64,000 bases of DNA from Shewanella mangrovisoli. Lineage in GTDB: Bacteria > Pseudomonadota > Gammaproteobacteria > Enterobacterales > Shewanellaceae. Both the position numbers and the translations under genes were made by a program. Position 1 is the stretch's first letter; each line of letters opens with the position of its first letter. A model generated the notes under the pieces. That model searched no databases, had not been told where the DNA came from, and saw only the letters and a list, made by a program, of their open reading frames with translations. The stretch is from assembly GCF_019457635.1 (NCBI RefSeq), contig NZ_CP080412.1, positions 3,100,001 through 3,164,000 on the forward strand. Reading direction: 5' to 3'. This document shows, piece by piece, positions 9,778 to 17,876 of the stretch.

Positions 9778-10674
9778 CTATTTAAAGTGCAATTTCACAA
9801 ACTCGATAAACAACCGTACCCGCATGGGGAGATGGTCGCGGTCCCGATATAACATGGACAAGGTTCGGGCTTTGCTACTCCAGTCAGGTAGGACATGATT
9901 CACCTCCCCCTGCGCTATCATAGGTAGCGCAAAATAATCCGGCACGTATCCGATACCTATCCCAGTTTTAATGGCGTGGGTCAGTAGCATCAGTTCATCC
10001 ACCTCCAGCCTGACGCCCTTGTTCGGGTGATAATCAAACTCTTCGCCAGTCGTTTTATGCACCAATTGCCAAGGTATCATAGGGCGACAAATAATGGTTG
10101 GATGACCGCATAACTTGTCTGGCGTAGTAATACTCGAAATGTCGTAGTCAGGGTGAGAGCACAAAATAAAGTGAATATGCTTTAACGGTCTGGCAATCCA
10201 ATTTTCAACCACTGGATTGCCCACTCTAAACGCCACATCCATGCCTTCCGCTTCAATATCGATAAGCGAGTTTGAAAAGCTCAAATCCAACTGAATATCG
10301 GGATATTGCAGCAGAAAATCATAAAAAATCGACCGCAGGAAGTGAGTGCCAGAGTTGATGGGCGCGGAAATGCGGATTTTCCCCTGTGGTTGGTACTTAT
10401 CCCGATGCAAGTCTTCGTCAATATTATTGAGTTCATCAAACAGGGCTACCGAGCGCTCAAAATACTGCTCACCAATGCTGGTTAAGATGACGCGGTGGGC
10501 GTCTCGATTAAGCAATCTTAATTGCAAATCAGTCTCTAGCTGGCGTATACGGCGACTCAAGGTGGAGAGCGGCATACCTAAGGATTGGGCGGCCTCCTTA
10601 AAGCTGCCAGACCGTGCCACGGCGCAAAAACAGCGCAGATCGTCCAACGAATAGTTAGGTTTCATTATTGGCAT
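9778..10674 (-). CDS. LysR-family transcriptional regulator
   Basis: A 298-aa LysR-type regulator. The N-terminal winged helix-turn-helix (SLDDLRCFCAVARSGSFKEAAQ, then LSTLSRRIRQLE) is followed by a periplasmic-binding-protein-like effector domain (LQLDLSFSNSL...VDVAFRVG region). It resembles the CrgA/YhjC subgroup. Two ATGs, at 10674 and 10665, are both possible starts. It is divergent from the EamA transporter with 80-odd bases between them, the usual arrangement in which a LysR protein controls its neighbour. Its inducer is unknown. Confidence 0.9.
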   Translation of the reverse strand: MPIMKPNYSLDDLRCFCAVARSGSFKEAAQSLGMPLSTLSRRIRQLETDLQLRLLNRDAHRVILTSIGEQYFERSVALFDELNNIDEDLHRDKYQPQGKIRISAPINSGTHFLRSIFYDFLLQYPDIQLDLSFSNSLIDIEAEGMDVAFRVGNPVVENWIARPLKHIHFILCSHPDYDISSITTPDKLCGHPTIICRPMIPWQLVHKTTGEEFDYHPNKGVRLEVDELMLLTHAIKTGIGIGYVPDYFALPMIAQGEVNHVLPDWSSKARTLSMLYRDRDHLPMRVRLFIEFVKLHFK

Positions 10675-10758
10675 TTACCGTCTTACTTTTGCTTGTTTAT
10701 CCAATTATTGAAATCAATACACTAAGACTTAGAATTTGACAAGTCATCCGGAGTGGCA

Positions 10759-11688
10759 ATGAAATCTGATCCAACGATGAAAGCAGTGATCCTGCTGATT
10801 ATCTGTACCTTCTTTTGGGGGAGTTGCTTTCCCATTGGTAAACAAGTGTTAAGCGAAGTGCATGCCTTGACCTTAGTGTTCTGGCGCTTTGTGATTGCCG
10901 CGGCCTGTCTCGCTGTCTACCTCAAGCTCGTCCGTATGCCGAAATTGCACTTAAGCATCAATCAATGGCTGTGGATTATCCTCGTCAGCGCGGTAGGTAT
11001 AGGCGGACTTAACCTGGGGCTGTTTACGGGATTGGCGTCAACTAATGCGACGAACGGCTCATTAATCATGGCCCTTAGCCCGCTCATAACATCACTGATT
11101 GCCTGTGTTGCCCTGCGAACGCTGCCATCGTTTGCCCAGTGTTTTAGTCTGCTGGTGAGTCTCACCGGTGTGCTGATGGTGATCACCAATGGACACCTTG
11201 AAACCCTCTTCTCGATGCAGATAAACCACGGAGATAAATTAATATTTGGCGGCATGCTGGCCTGGAGTTTTTACACCTATTTCAGCCAAGGTATCAGCCG
11301 CTGGATGCCAGTCATCCCCTATACCTTTATCGGCATGTTGAGTGGCGCTGCGGTGATTGGCGCTTTGTGTTTGGTATCGCCAGAGGTGCATCCCTTCGCT
11401 GAGTTATTCAATAGTACGGCGCTAGGCATGGCCGAAGTCGTCTATATCGGCGTATTTGGTACGGTTGCAGGCTATTTATTGTGGCTAAATGGCGTGCGTC
11501 AGTTAGGCTCAGCCAACGCAGCACTGTTTTTCAACTTTGTCCCCATCTTCTCCGTATTAACCTCGTTTATGCTTGGCCAAGCTGTGACCGAGTTGCAACT
11601 GTTAGGGATTATCGTGGTTATCGCAGGCTTACTGCTACCGCGAATTATTCGGTTTAAACGCGAGCCCAAAGTGTGCCCTGAATCCTAG
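10759..11688 (+). CDS. EamA/DMT-family transporter
   Basis: An inner-membrane protein of about 309 aa with ten hydrophobic helices in two EamA repeats. The first opens with CTFFWGSCFPIGKQVL and the second has GTVAGYLLWLNGVRQLGSANAALFFN, both typical of drug/metabolite exporters. Cargo is unknown; family members export amino acids or small metabolites. A GGAG site lies five bases before ATG 10759; the GTG six bases earlier is less likely. It is probably controlled by the divergent LysR protein and ends at a hairpin terminator. Confidence 0.88.
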   Translation: MKSDPTMKAVILLIICTFFWGSCFPIGKQVLSEVHALTLVFWRFVIAAACLAVYLKLVRMPKLHLSINQWLWIILVSAVGIGGLNLGLFTGLASTNATNGSLIMALSPLITSLIACVALRTLPSFAQCFSLLVSLTGVLMVITNGHLETLFSMQINHGDKLIFGGMLAWSFYTYFSQGISRWMPVIPYTFIGMLSGAAVIGALCLVSPEVHPFAELFNSTALGMAEVVYIGVFGTVAGYLLWLNGVRQLGSANAALFFNFVPIFSVLTSFMLGQAVTELQLLGIIVVIAGLLLPRIIRFKREPKVCPES

Positions 11689-11710
11689 CCAATCTTCAAA
11701 TTACGTAATC

Positions 11711-11732
11711 AAGGCGGGAAGTTCTCGCCTTT
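11711..11732 (+). terminator. Terminator after the EamA gene
   Basis: Interrupted hairpin (AAGGCG, GA / TC, CGCCTT) about 25 bp after the stop codon, followed by a T-rich stretch on the plus strand. Confidence 0.6.
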
Positions 11733-12224
11733 ATTATTGGCTAGCTACTCAGCAATCCAAGGGGATTGCATTTACCTTAACGGATTACCTCGAATTGGTG
11801 GATGATATGAGCCGAATCATTCGCTGCGATAAACACGGATGCTTTAGCCAATTAACTGACCTGATAAAATATCCCCCATGATAATTGACTCAAAATAACC
11901 GATTACTGCGAACATCTCGAAAGCGATGACGGCACTTTGCGTCAAGCTGTCGGCACCTTCACTACAATTCACTATAGTTCTGCTTAACTATCAATCACTC
12001 CCAATTTGTTTTATGAGTGGGTGAATTAGCATGTTTTAAATACACCAATTTTTATTGAGTTAGCTAAATATTATGTCTGATTTTTAGCCATTCAACTTTT
12101 GATTACTCTTAATTAAGCCATTTCACCTCGTACAAGTTGTAGACAAACCGAAAGTACATTATGTTATTGATTTAAAGTTAGTGGCCAGATTTATTATTAT
12201 TTTACTAATCAACAAAGGTATTTC
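11733..12224. other. AT-rich spacer before the accessory genes
   Basis: About 490 bp with no supported gene. Base composition turns noticeably AT-rich from about 12,000 onward, in step with the two accessory genes that follow. No transposase remnant or clear inverted repeat was seen. Confidence 0.5.
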
Positions 12225-12767
12225 ATGGTTAAGAATGACTTTCAATTTATTAATGAGCTAGCGGTCAATTTTTTTGGTCAGAAGCATATTATTGAACGAC
12301 TGAAACTGATTGAGACTAATAAATTGACTGGCTGGGAGGTCTGGTTGCAAGTTGAGTTTGCCATGTTTCTAGAAACTCAACTGCTAGTGGATGAATGGTT
12401 CCGTGAGTTTCAGTATTCAATGGATAAACGAATATCTAAAAATCAAAAATTTATGGCGATAGACTTTTTGATCCGAAAAAGACATGCTCGCCTTGAACAA
12501 TTCATAGCACTTGAAATCAAACAAAACTTGAGTGCCGCTTCATGTATTGCTGGCATGATGAAAGACGTATGTAAAATTAGCCAAGTGAAACGTTCAGAGG
12601 ACGACATTAGAACAATGTGGTCATTGGGTGTTCATCCTTTTTTACCCCATATACAGCTCGAGGCCTTAGTCAATCAATATGCAAAAAACTATGGCGTCAA
12701 ATTGGTGTCTGGCTGTATTTCCACGACCCCTATTAGCAAGACCAAATTTGCTTTTACAGTATTTTAG
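12225..12767 (+). CDS. Unknown protein with a PD-(D/E)XK-like motif
   Basis: A 180-aa protein I do not recognise as a named family. It has the spacing of a restriction-endonuclease-like core: Glu44 in a helix (LQVEFAMFLE), Asp80 at the end of a strand (KFMAID), then Glu97-x-Lys99 in the next strand (IALEIKQ). A nuclease-like role is therefore an inference. There is no signal peptide or membrane segment. AAAGGT lies six bases before the ATG. Base and codon use are AT-rich compared with the flanking housekeeping genes, suggesting acquisition by transfer. It stands 99 bp before the next gene, in the same direction. Confidence 0.7.
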   Translation: MVKNDFQFINELAVNFFGQKHIIERLKLIETNKLTGWEVWLQVEFAMFLETQLLVDEWFREFQYSMDKRISKNQKFMAIDFLIRKRHARLEQFIALEIKQNLSAASCIAGMMKDVCKISQVKRSEDDIRTMWSLGVHPFLPHIQLEALVNQYAKNYGVKLVSGCISTTPISKTKFAFTVF

Positions 12768-12824
12768 ACTACTAATGTGTTAAGGAAGATTCGCAATCTG
12801 TTTGGCATTTGAGATTTGAAAAGC

Positions 12825-12831
12825 GTTAGAT
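12825..12831 (+). other. Putative cassette 5' junction (GTTAGAT)
   Basis: The heptamer GTTAGAT, preceded by GC, fits the integron core-site pattern GTTRRRY. Its first six bases are exactly complementary to TCTAAC at 14065-14070 in the attC-like site after the next gene. That pairing is expected when a circular cassette is closed. Confidence 0.6.
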
Positions 12832-14112
12832 TATTTGAAAATTTAAATCACTTAATGGGGTAGGTTATGACAGACGAAGCAGAAAAGGCTGAAGCTAAGC
12901 AGCGCGGTCCGAAAACGGGAAAAAAGCAATTCTCAACAAATGAGCTCCCAAAAAAGACATTAGAAGAATGTCTTGCTGTCATAAAACCAATACATGAGAT
13001 ATATGCCGGAGGTTCAGCGACGTGGGACGAAATAGCTGGGGCAATGAATGTCGGCTCTAAGTCTCCAAACACAAAATATCTGATTTGGGGTGCTCAAGCT
13101 TATGAACTAATCGTGAAAGAGGGTGATAAATTTCATCTATCTGAAACTGGAAGAAAGTTACTGGCGCCGAACTATCCTGAGGAAAGATCAGAAGCTGCCA
13201 TAAAAGCGGTACGGATTCCTACATTACCAAGTAAATTTTACTCAGATTATGATGGAAAGCTTTTACCAGACGAAGAGTTTCTTAATAATGTTTTGGAAAA
13301 TCGATACTCCATACCTCGAGAACGTGTAGAGGAAGCTAAAAGCATAATAATTTCAAATGCCGAATACGCAGGAATAATACTAGAGCACTCTGGAGGAAAG
13401 AAAACCATACGATTAGATGGCTCCGTCATAAACGCAACAACCCCTAAGAAAGCTAGTAAAGCTTCCGAATTTGTTGGTACCGAGTTGGCTCCCAGTGAAA
13501 ACGAAGAATCTGACGACGTAGATAACAGTCAGACTGATTTATCTGATGTAGAAAAACTTTGCTTTTATATCACCCCAATCGGGGAGGAATCATCAGCAGA
13601 ACGCAAACATGCTGATATGCTTTTGAAGCACTTAGTAGAACCTGCATTTTTAAAATTTGGAATTCAAGTTGTGAGGGCCGACAAAATCGGTCGGTCTGGA
13701 TTGATTTCACAGCAGATATTTGAGCACATAGTTTCGAGCAAGTTTTGCGTTGCAGACCTTTCATTTGGCAATCCAAATGCATTTTACGAGTTGGGCGTCA
13801 GGCATATGACGAAGCTCCCGACTATTCAAATCATTAGGAAAGGAGACAAGATTCCATTCGATGTAGCTCAAGGGCGAACGATAGTTATAGATGTATCTGA
13901 TATCTATACATTAATAGACAGAATGGAATCCGCAAAAAATGAGTTGATTGAACATATCAAGAATTATCTAAATCCATCTGACAACAATCGAGGTGAGGAT
14001 AATCCAATAAGTATTTACCTTCCAAGTTTGCAAGTGAAACTCCCTAAAGTTTGAAGGAAATAGCTCTAACAAGTAAAGGCCGCTGATGCGTACAACGCAG
14101 TTACTTTGAGCG
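12826..14112 (+). mobile_element. Candidate integron-type gene cassette, integrase not in window
   Basis: The segment runs from the G^TT point in GTTAGAT (12825) to the G^TT point in GCGTTAATA (14112). It holds one gene in the forward direction, with a short leader of about 40 bp and an attC-like hairpin beginning about ten bases after the stop codon. That is the usual architecture of an integron cassette. No integrase gene or other clear attC is visible nearby, so this would be a lone cassette inserted outside an array, or a remnant of one. A weak, degenerate hairpin (CAATCT / AGATTTG) just before the 5' junction may be a decayed partner site. Confidence 0.6.
12867..14054 (+). CDS. Winged-helix protein with C-terminal deoxyribosyltransferase/TIR-like domain; defence candidate
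   Basis: A 395-aa protein in three parts. Residues 1-30 are basic. Residues 31-175 look like a DUF5343-type winged-helix module (WDEIAGAMNVGS, then FHLSETGRKLLAP and KFYSDYDGKLLPDE). After an acidic linker (about 190-228), residues 230-367 form a domain of the nucleoside 2-deoxyribosyltransferase/TIR-like class: CFYITPIGEESS opens it and ADLSFGNPNAFYELGVRH (residues 296-313, with Glu308) is its signature. Domains of this group cleave glycosidic bonds of nucleotides or NAD, or bind them. An N-terminal sensor with such an effector is a common anti-phage design, so defence is my inference. The gene is AT-rich and lies inside a cassette-like element. Confidence 0.75.
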   Translation: MTDEAEKAEAKQRGPKTGKKQFSTNELPKKTLEECLAVIKPIHEIYAGGSATWDEIAGAMNVGSKSPNTKYLIWGAQAYELIVKEGDKFHLSETGRKLLAPNYPEERSEAAIKAVRIPTLPSKFYSDYDGKLLPDEEFLNNVLENRYSIPRERVEEAKSIIISNAEYAGIILEHSGGKKTIRLDGSVINATTPKKASKASEFVGTELAPSENEESDDVDNSQTDLSDVEKLCFYITPIGEESSAERKHADMLLKHLVEPAFLKFGIQVVRADKIGRSGLISQQIFEHIVSSKFCVADLSFGNPNAFYELGVRHMTKLPTIQIIRKGDKIPFDVAQGRTIVIDVSDIYTLIDRMESAKNELIEHIKNYLNPSDNNRGEDNPISIYLPSLQVKLPKV

Positions 14113-14118
14113 TTAATA
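14064..14118 (+). other. attC-like integron recombination site
   Basis: Folded from one strand the site gives an outer arm TAAC / GTTA, a second arm AAGTAA (14071-14076) / TTACTT (14101-14106) with an unpaired extra base typical of attC, and an inner stem TGCGT / ACGCA (14087-14099) with a three-base loop. It begins TCTAACAAG and ends TTTGAGCGTTA, like attC sites of marine gammaproteobacterial integrons. Confidence 0.65.
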
Positions 14119-14228
14119 CATAGAAATTTCTATCCGAAATTCATGTGTTAGAATTGAAGTTCTAGCTTGTAAATATCCCTAAGCATGCTTTGTATTTCTT
14201 TAAAATTTACAGGCTACGCGATGCTAAA

Positions 14229-14350
14229 CAGGTGAGCCATGGTGATTAGCGAGACGACCGTCCGCCCCATGGACGGGGCGGTCGAGCATCCAAGGAAGGA
14301 CTTGCTGCGTGTCGTTGAGCAAATACCATGGTTCGCCCATCCTCATAACA
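14229..14350. repeat. Palindromic non-coding element (REP/MITE-like)
   Basis: A GC-rich 120-bp block in otherwise AT-rich DNA. Its ends are imperfect inverted copies around CCATGG (GGTGAGCCATGG and CCATGGTTCGCCC). Inside is a strong hairpin, CCGCCCC / GGGGCGG with a six-base loop, at about 14261-14280. No open frame is supported. The layout suggests a dispersed repeat or a small non-autonomous element, but copy number cannot be judged here. Confidence 0.55.
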
Positions 14351-14410
14351 AACAACCTCGCCAACCTTCTTACCGTCTATTCAAGGCCATCCCCCATTAA
14401 CCCCTTAAAC

Positions 14411-14440
14411 AAAAACGCTCTGCGGTTAGGCAGAGCGTTT
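14411..14440 (-). terminator. Terminator of the pst-phoU operon
   Basis: Perfect 11-bp stem AAACGCTCTGC / GCAGAGCGTTT with a six-base loop. On the minus strand it is followed by further T residues, 29 bp after the phoU stop. Confidence 0.88.
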
Positions 14441-14468
14441 ATGGATAAAGCCGTGTGATAAAAGGCGT

Positions 14469-15179
14469 TTAGTCCTTTAAATCCTTTTCCATATCTTCGT
14501 AGGAAGTATGACGAACGTCTTTGCCTTTCACGTAGTAAATAATGTATTCGCAGATATTTTTACAACGGTCGCCGACACGCTCAACCGCACGGGCTGCCCA
14601 GAGTACGTCTAATACATCGGGGATTGAGCGTGGATCTTCCATCATGTAGGTCATTAATTGACGGATAATGCCTTCGTATTCACGGTCGAGCTTGGCATCT
14701 TCTTTGTGAAGCTCCAGCGCCGAATCGGCATCCATACGGGCTAAGGCATCGAGCGTTGCATGCAGCATACGAATCGCATGGCGGCCCATATTTTCAATGC
14801 TGACTAATAATGGCTGCTGATTATTCAAGCGCTTATCTAATGCGGCCTTGGCAATACGTACACAGGCATCACCGATACGCTCAAGATCGGCAATCGATTT
14901 TGAAATCGCAATGATCAGACGTAAATCGCTCGCTGCCGGTTGGCGTTTGGCGATAATGCGGGTGCATTCTTCGTCAATCGAGACTTCCATGCCATTCACT
15001 TTGTGATCGCCGGTGATCACCTTTTGCGCTAATTCGGCATCTAAGGTGCTTAAGGCGTCGATAGCTTGCTCTAACTGACGCTCAACCAAGCCACCCATGG
15101 CGAGTACACGGTTACGGATATCATCTAACTCGGCGTTAAATTGCCCAGAGATATGTTTGTTTAAATTCATATTTTCCAT
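14469..15179 (-). CDS. phoU: PhoU, phosphate signalling protein
   Basis: A 236-aa cytoplasmic protein with two three-helix PhoU repeats, carrying the metal-binding-type motif [18 protein letters not shown] in the first and [19 protein letters not shown] in the second. PhoU links the Pst transporter to the PhoR/PhoB two-component system and keeps PhoR inactive when phosphate is plentiful. It is the last gene of pstC-pstA-pstB-phoU and has a strong terminator behind it. It is 127 bp from pstB, with a hairpin in the gap. Confidence 0.96.
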   Translation of the reverse strand: MENMNLNKHISGQFNAELDDIRNRVLAMGGLVERQLEQAIDALSTLDAELAQKVITGDHKVNGMEVSIDEECTRIIAKRQPAASDLRLIIAISKSIADLERIGDACVRIAKAALDKRLNNQQPLLVSIENMGRHAIRMLHATLDALARMDADSALELHKEDAKLDREYEGIIRQLMTYMMEDPRSIPDVLDVLWAARAVERVGDRCKNICEYIIYYVKGKDVRHTSYEDMEKDLKD

Positions 15180-15208
15180 TTGGCCAACCTTTTACTCAAC
15201 TGTATCAA

Positions 15209-15249
15209 CGCCTAGATGGAGTTTGCAATGCTTAACTCGGTTCTAGGCG
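15209..15249 (-). other. Inverted repeat between pstB and phoU
   Basis: Perfect 8-bp arms CGCCTAGA / TCTAGGCG separated by 25 bases, in the 127-bp gap between pstB and phoU. It could be an mRNA processing or partial attenuation point. There is no T run, so it is not a standard terminator. Confidence 0.4.
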
Positions 15250-15306
15250 GTGGCTTATTTCGTTAATCGCTTATCACTCACATCACCACTACCAAAGGCA
15301 AGGTGA

Positions 15307-16125
15307 TTAACCGTAACGGCCGGTAATGTAATCTTCGGTCTTACGTTTTTTCGGTGTGGTGAAAATAGTGTTGGTATCGGCGTATTCCACCAATTCGCCC
15401 ATATACATAAAGGCCGTTTGGTCCGACACCCGCGCCGCCTGTTGCATGTTGTGGGTCACGATAACCACTGTGTACTTAGTCTTAAGCTCAGTGATCAGCT
15501 CTTCGATGGTTAAGGTTGAAATCGGGTCTAGGGCCGAAGTCGGTTCGTCGAGCAGTAAAACTTCCGGCTCGATGGCAATCGCACGGGCAATCACCAGACG
15601 TTGCTGCTGACCGCCGGATAAACCAAACGCGTTATCGTGCAGACGGTCTTTCACTTCATCCCAAATCGCCGCGCCGCGTAGCGAACGCTCGGCCGCTTCG
15701 TCGAGTTCACGGCGGTTGTTAATGCCCTGCAAACGCAGACCATAAACCACGTTTTCGTAAATCGATTTAGGGAATGGGTTAGGACGCTGGAACACCATAC
15801 CTACGTTGCGGCGCAGAGCGGCAACGTCGATTTTTTTGTCATAAATATTTTGACCGTGCAGCAAAATCTCGCCGTCGATATGGCAGTTGTCGACCAGATC
15901 GTTCATGCGGTTAATGCAGCGCAATAAGGTGGATTTACCACAGCCGCTGGGGCCGATAAACGCCGTAACTTGCTTCTTCGGGATCTTCATCGACACATTA
16001 AACAGCGCTTGCTTGTCACCATAGCGCAGGTCTAAGTTGCGGATCTCCAGTGCGGTATCGTTCTGGCTCAAGTTTGCTAAGTCAAAGTTGTTGGTTTTCA
16101 TGGCTGTCGAATCTATAGAAATCAT
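15307..16125 (-). CDS. pstB: PstB, phosphate ABC transporter ATPase
   Basis: The ATP-binding subunit of the high-affinity phosphate importer, 272 aa. Walker [10 protein letters not shown], a Q-loop [12 protein letters not shown], the ABC signature LSGGQQQRL, Walker [12 protein letters not shown] and the switch His in VIVTHNM are all intact. It would form a dimer on the inner face of the PstA-PstC pore. An AGGA site lies seven bases before the ATG; a second Met at residue 9 is a possible alternative. It follows pstA by 33 bp. Confidence 0.97.
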
Positions 16126-16158
16126 ATTCAGTCCTAATACTTTCAGGATAATCGCTGA

Positions 16159-17817
16159 TTAATGCTCAAGCGAACGATATTTTTCACGTAAGTGGTTACG
16201 CACACTAATCGCGGTTAAGTTCAGTGCCACAATCACTGTTACCAGCAAGAAGGAGGTGGCGTATACCAGAGGACGTGCCGCTTCAACGTTAGGACTCTGG
16301 AAGCCCACATCATAAATATGGAACCCTAAGTGCATGAATTTACGTTCTAAATGCACGAACGGGAAGTTTAAGTCCAGTGGCAATGTCGGTGCTAATTTCA
16401 CTACACCCACCAGCATTAACGGTGCCACTTCACCCGCAGCGCGAGCCACGGCTAAAATCAAACCCGTCATAATCGCAGGGCTTGCCATCGGGATCACAAT
16501 CCGCCACAGGGTTTCGGCCTTAGTCGCACCCAGTGCCAAACTGCCTTGACGCACAGCACTCGGAATACGGCTTAAGCCTTCTTCGGTCGATACAATCACC
16601 ACTGGCAGGGTCAGAATCGCTAATGTCAGCGCCGACCAAATCACCCCTGGCGAACCAAAGGTCGGTGATGGTAAGGCTTCGGCGTAAAACAGTTGGTCAA
16701 TCGAGCCGCCCATCATGTATACGAAGAACCCTAAACCAAACACCCCGTACACAATCGATGGCACACCCGCCAAGTTGATTACCGCAATGCGGATCATCTT
16801 AGTGATAGGGCCTTTTTTGGCATATTCGTGCAGGTAAATCGCAGCAATCACCCCGAATGGCGTCACGATAATCGCCATCAACAGCACCATAAACACAGTA
16901 CCGAAAATCGCAGGGAACACGCCGCCCTCGGTGTTGGCTTCGCGTGGGTCGTCGCTGACAAAGCGGCCCAGTCCCACAAACCATTTGCCGATTTTCCCCA
17001 TCAAGCCTAAGTGGTTGACGTAGGTGACATCGAGAACCGAATCCAGCTTAAGCTCGACCTCAACACCACGCATATCACGCACGATAACAGAGTCGCGAGC
17101 CGCTTCATCACGCAGGGCAAACAGCTCTTTTTCAAGCAGTTTATAGTCTTGCTCGAGCGCCACTTTCGCCGCAGCTAACTCTTGCTTACGGCTATCGGTC
17201 AACTCACCATCTAACTCGTAACGGCGCTCTTTTAAACGCAGTTTTTCAATCTTGTAGTTAATCGCACCAATATCTTGCTTTTGCAGTGATAACGCTTTGT
17301 CAGACAAAGTAACGGCACGGTCGATATGCTCCATTAAGGAGGATTCAAGCGCATCGTTTTTAAGCTCTAAGCGTTTACCGTTTTCAATCACGGCCACTGG
17401 GTAGCCATAAAAGTTACCGTTTTTAGCACGCTCGAGCATGGCCACATCGGCTGGCTCGCTACGGCTGATAATGTCTGTTGCTAAAATCCAACGGAAATCT
17501 AAGCCCACAAACTCACGGTTACCGGTTTTCACTAAGTAACGTGTCACAAACTCACCGGGTGGTTGTTTAAACACATGGCCCGCGGCGGTTAAGCGTTCGG
17601 TTGGCACTTCCTCCCTATCGTAAATCTCACCGATTAAGGTTGAACGCGCGCCTGTGTTATCTTCGAGTTCCCATTGATAAATCGTTGCAGGCCAAAAGTA
17701 GCTTAATCCGCGCCATGCAATGAGCAGTAACAGGCCTAATACTGCAATCAAACTGATGCTCACCGCGCCACCTGTCATCCAAATCCATGGCGAGCCTGAT
17801 TTTACCCACTTACCCAT
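16159..17817 (-). CDS. pstA: PstA, phosphate ABC transporter permease (extended form)
   Basis: A 552-aa permease subunit, much longer than the roughly 300 aa of E. coli PstA. The N-terminal membrane anchor (about residues 15-37) is followed by an insert of about 250 aa that is charged and partly coiled-coil (KALSLQKQDIGAINYKIEKLRLKERRYEL region). The usual BPD permease domain follows, with the EAA-type loop RQGSLALGATKAETLWRIVIP. The pore half would sit in the inner membrane and the insert in the periplasm. It is encoded 60 bp after pstC. The extended form appears to be a lineage trait, with no sign of a frameshift or fusion. Confidence 0.93.
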   Translation of the reverse strand: MGKWVKSGSPWIWMTGGAVSISLIAVLGLLLLIAWRGLSYFWPATIYQWELEDNTGARSTLIGEIYDREEVPTERLTAAGHVFKQPPGEFVTRYLVKTGNREFVGLDFRWILATDIISRSEPADVAMLERAKNGNFYGYPVAVIENGKRLELKNDALESSLMEHIDRAVTLSDKALSLQKQDIGAINYKIEKLRLKERRYELDGELTDSRKQELAAAKVALEQDYKLLEKELFALRDEAARDSVIVRDMRGVEVELKLDSVLDVTYVNHLGLMGKIGKWFVGLGRFVSDDPREANTEGGVFPAIFGTVFMVLLMAIIVTPFGVIAAIYLHEYAKKGPITKMIRIAVINLAGVPSIVYGVFGLGFFVYMMGGSIDQLFYAEALPSPTFGSPGVIWSALTLAILTLPVVIVSTEEGLSRIPSAVRQGSLALGATKAETLWRIVIPMASPAIMTGLILAVARAAGEVAPLMLVGVVKLAPTLPLDLNFPFVHLERKFMHLGFHIYDVGFQSPNVEAARPLVYATSFLLVTVIVALNLTAISVRNHLREKYRSLEH

Positions 17818-17876
17818 TGCACAAACCTCTCAAGGTCATTGGCGAAATAGTATTTAGTATCATTATCTTATCTCCA

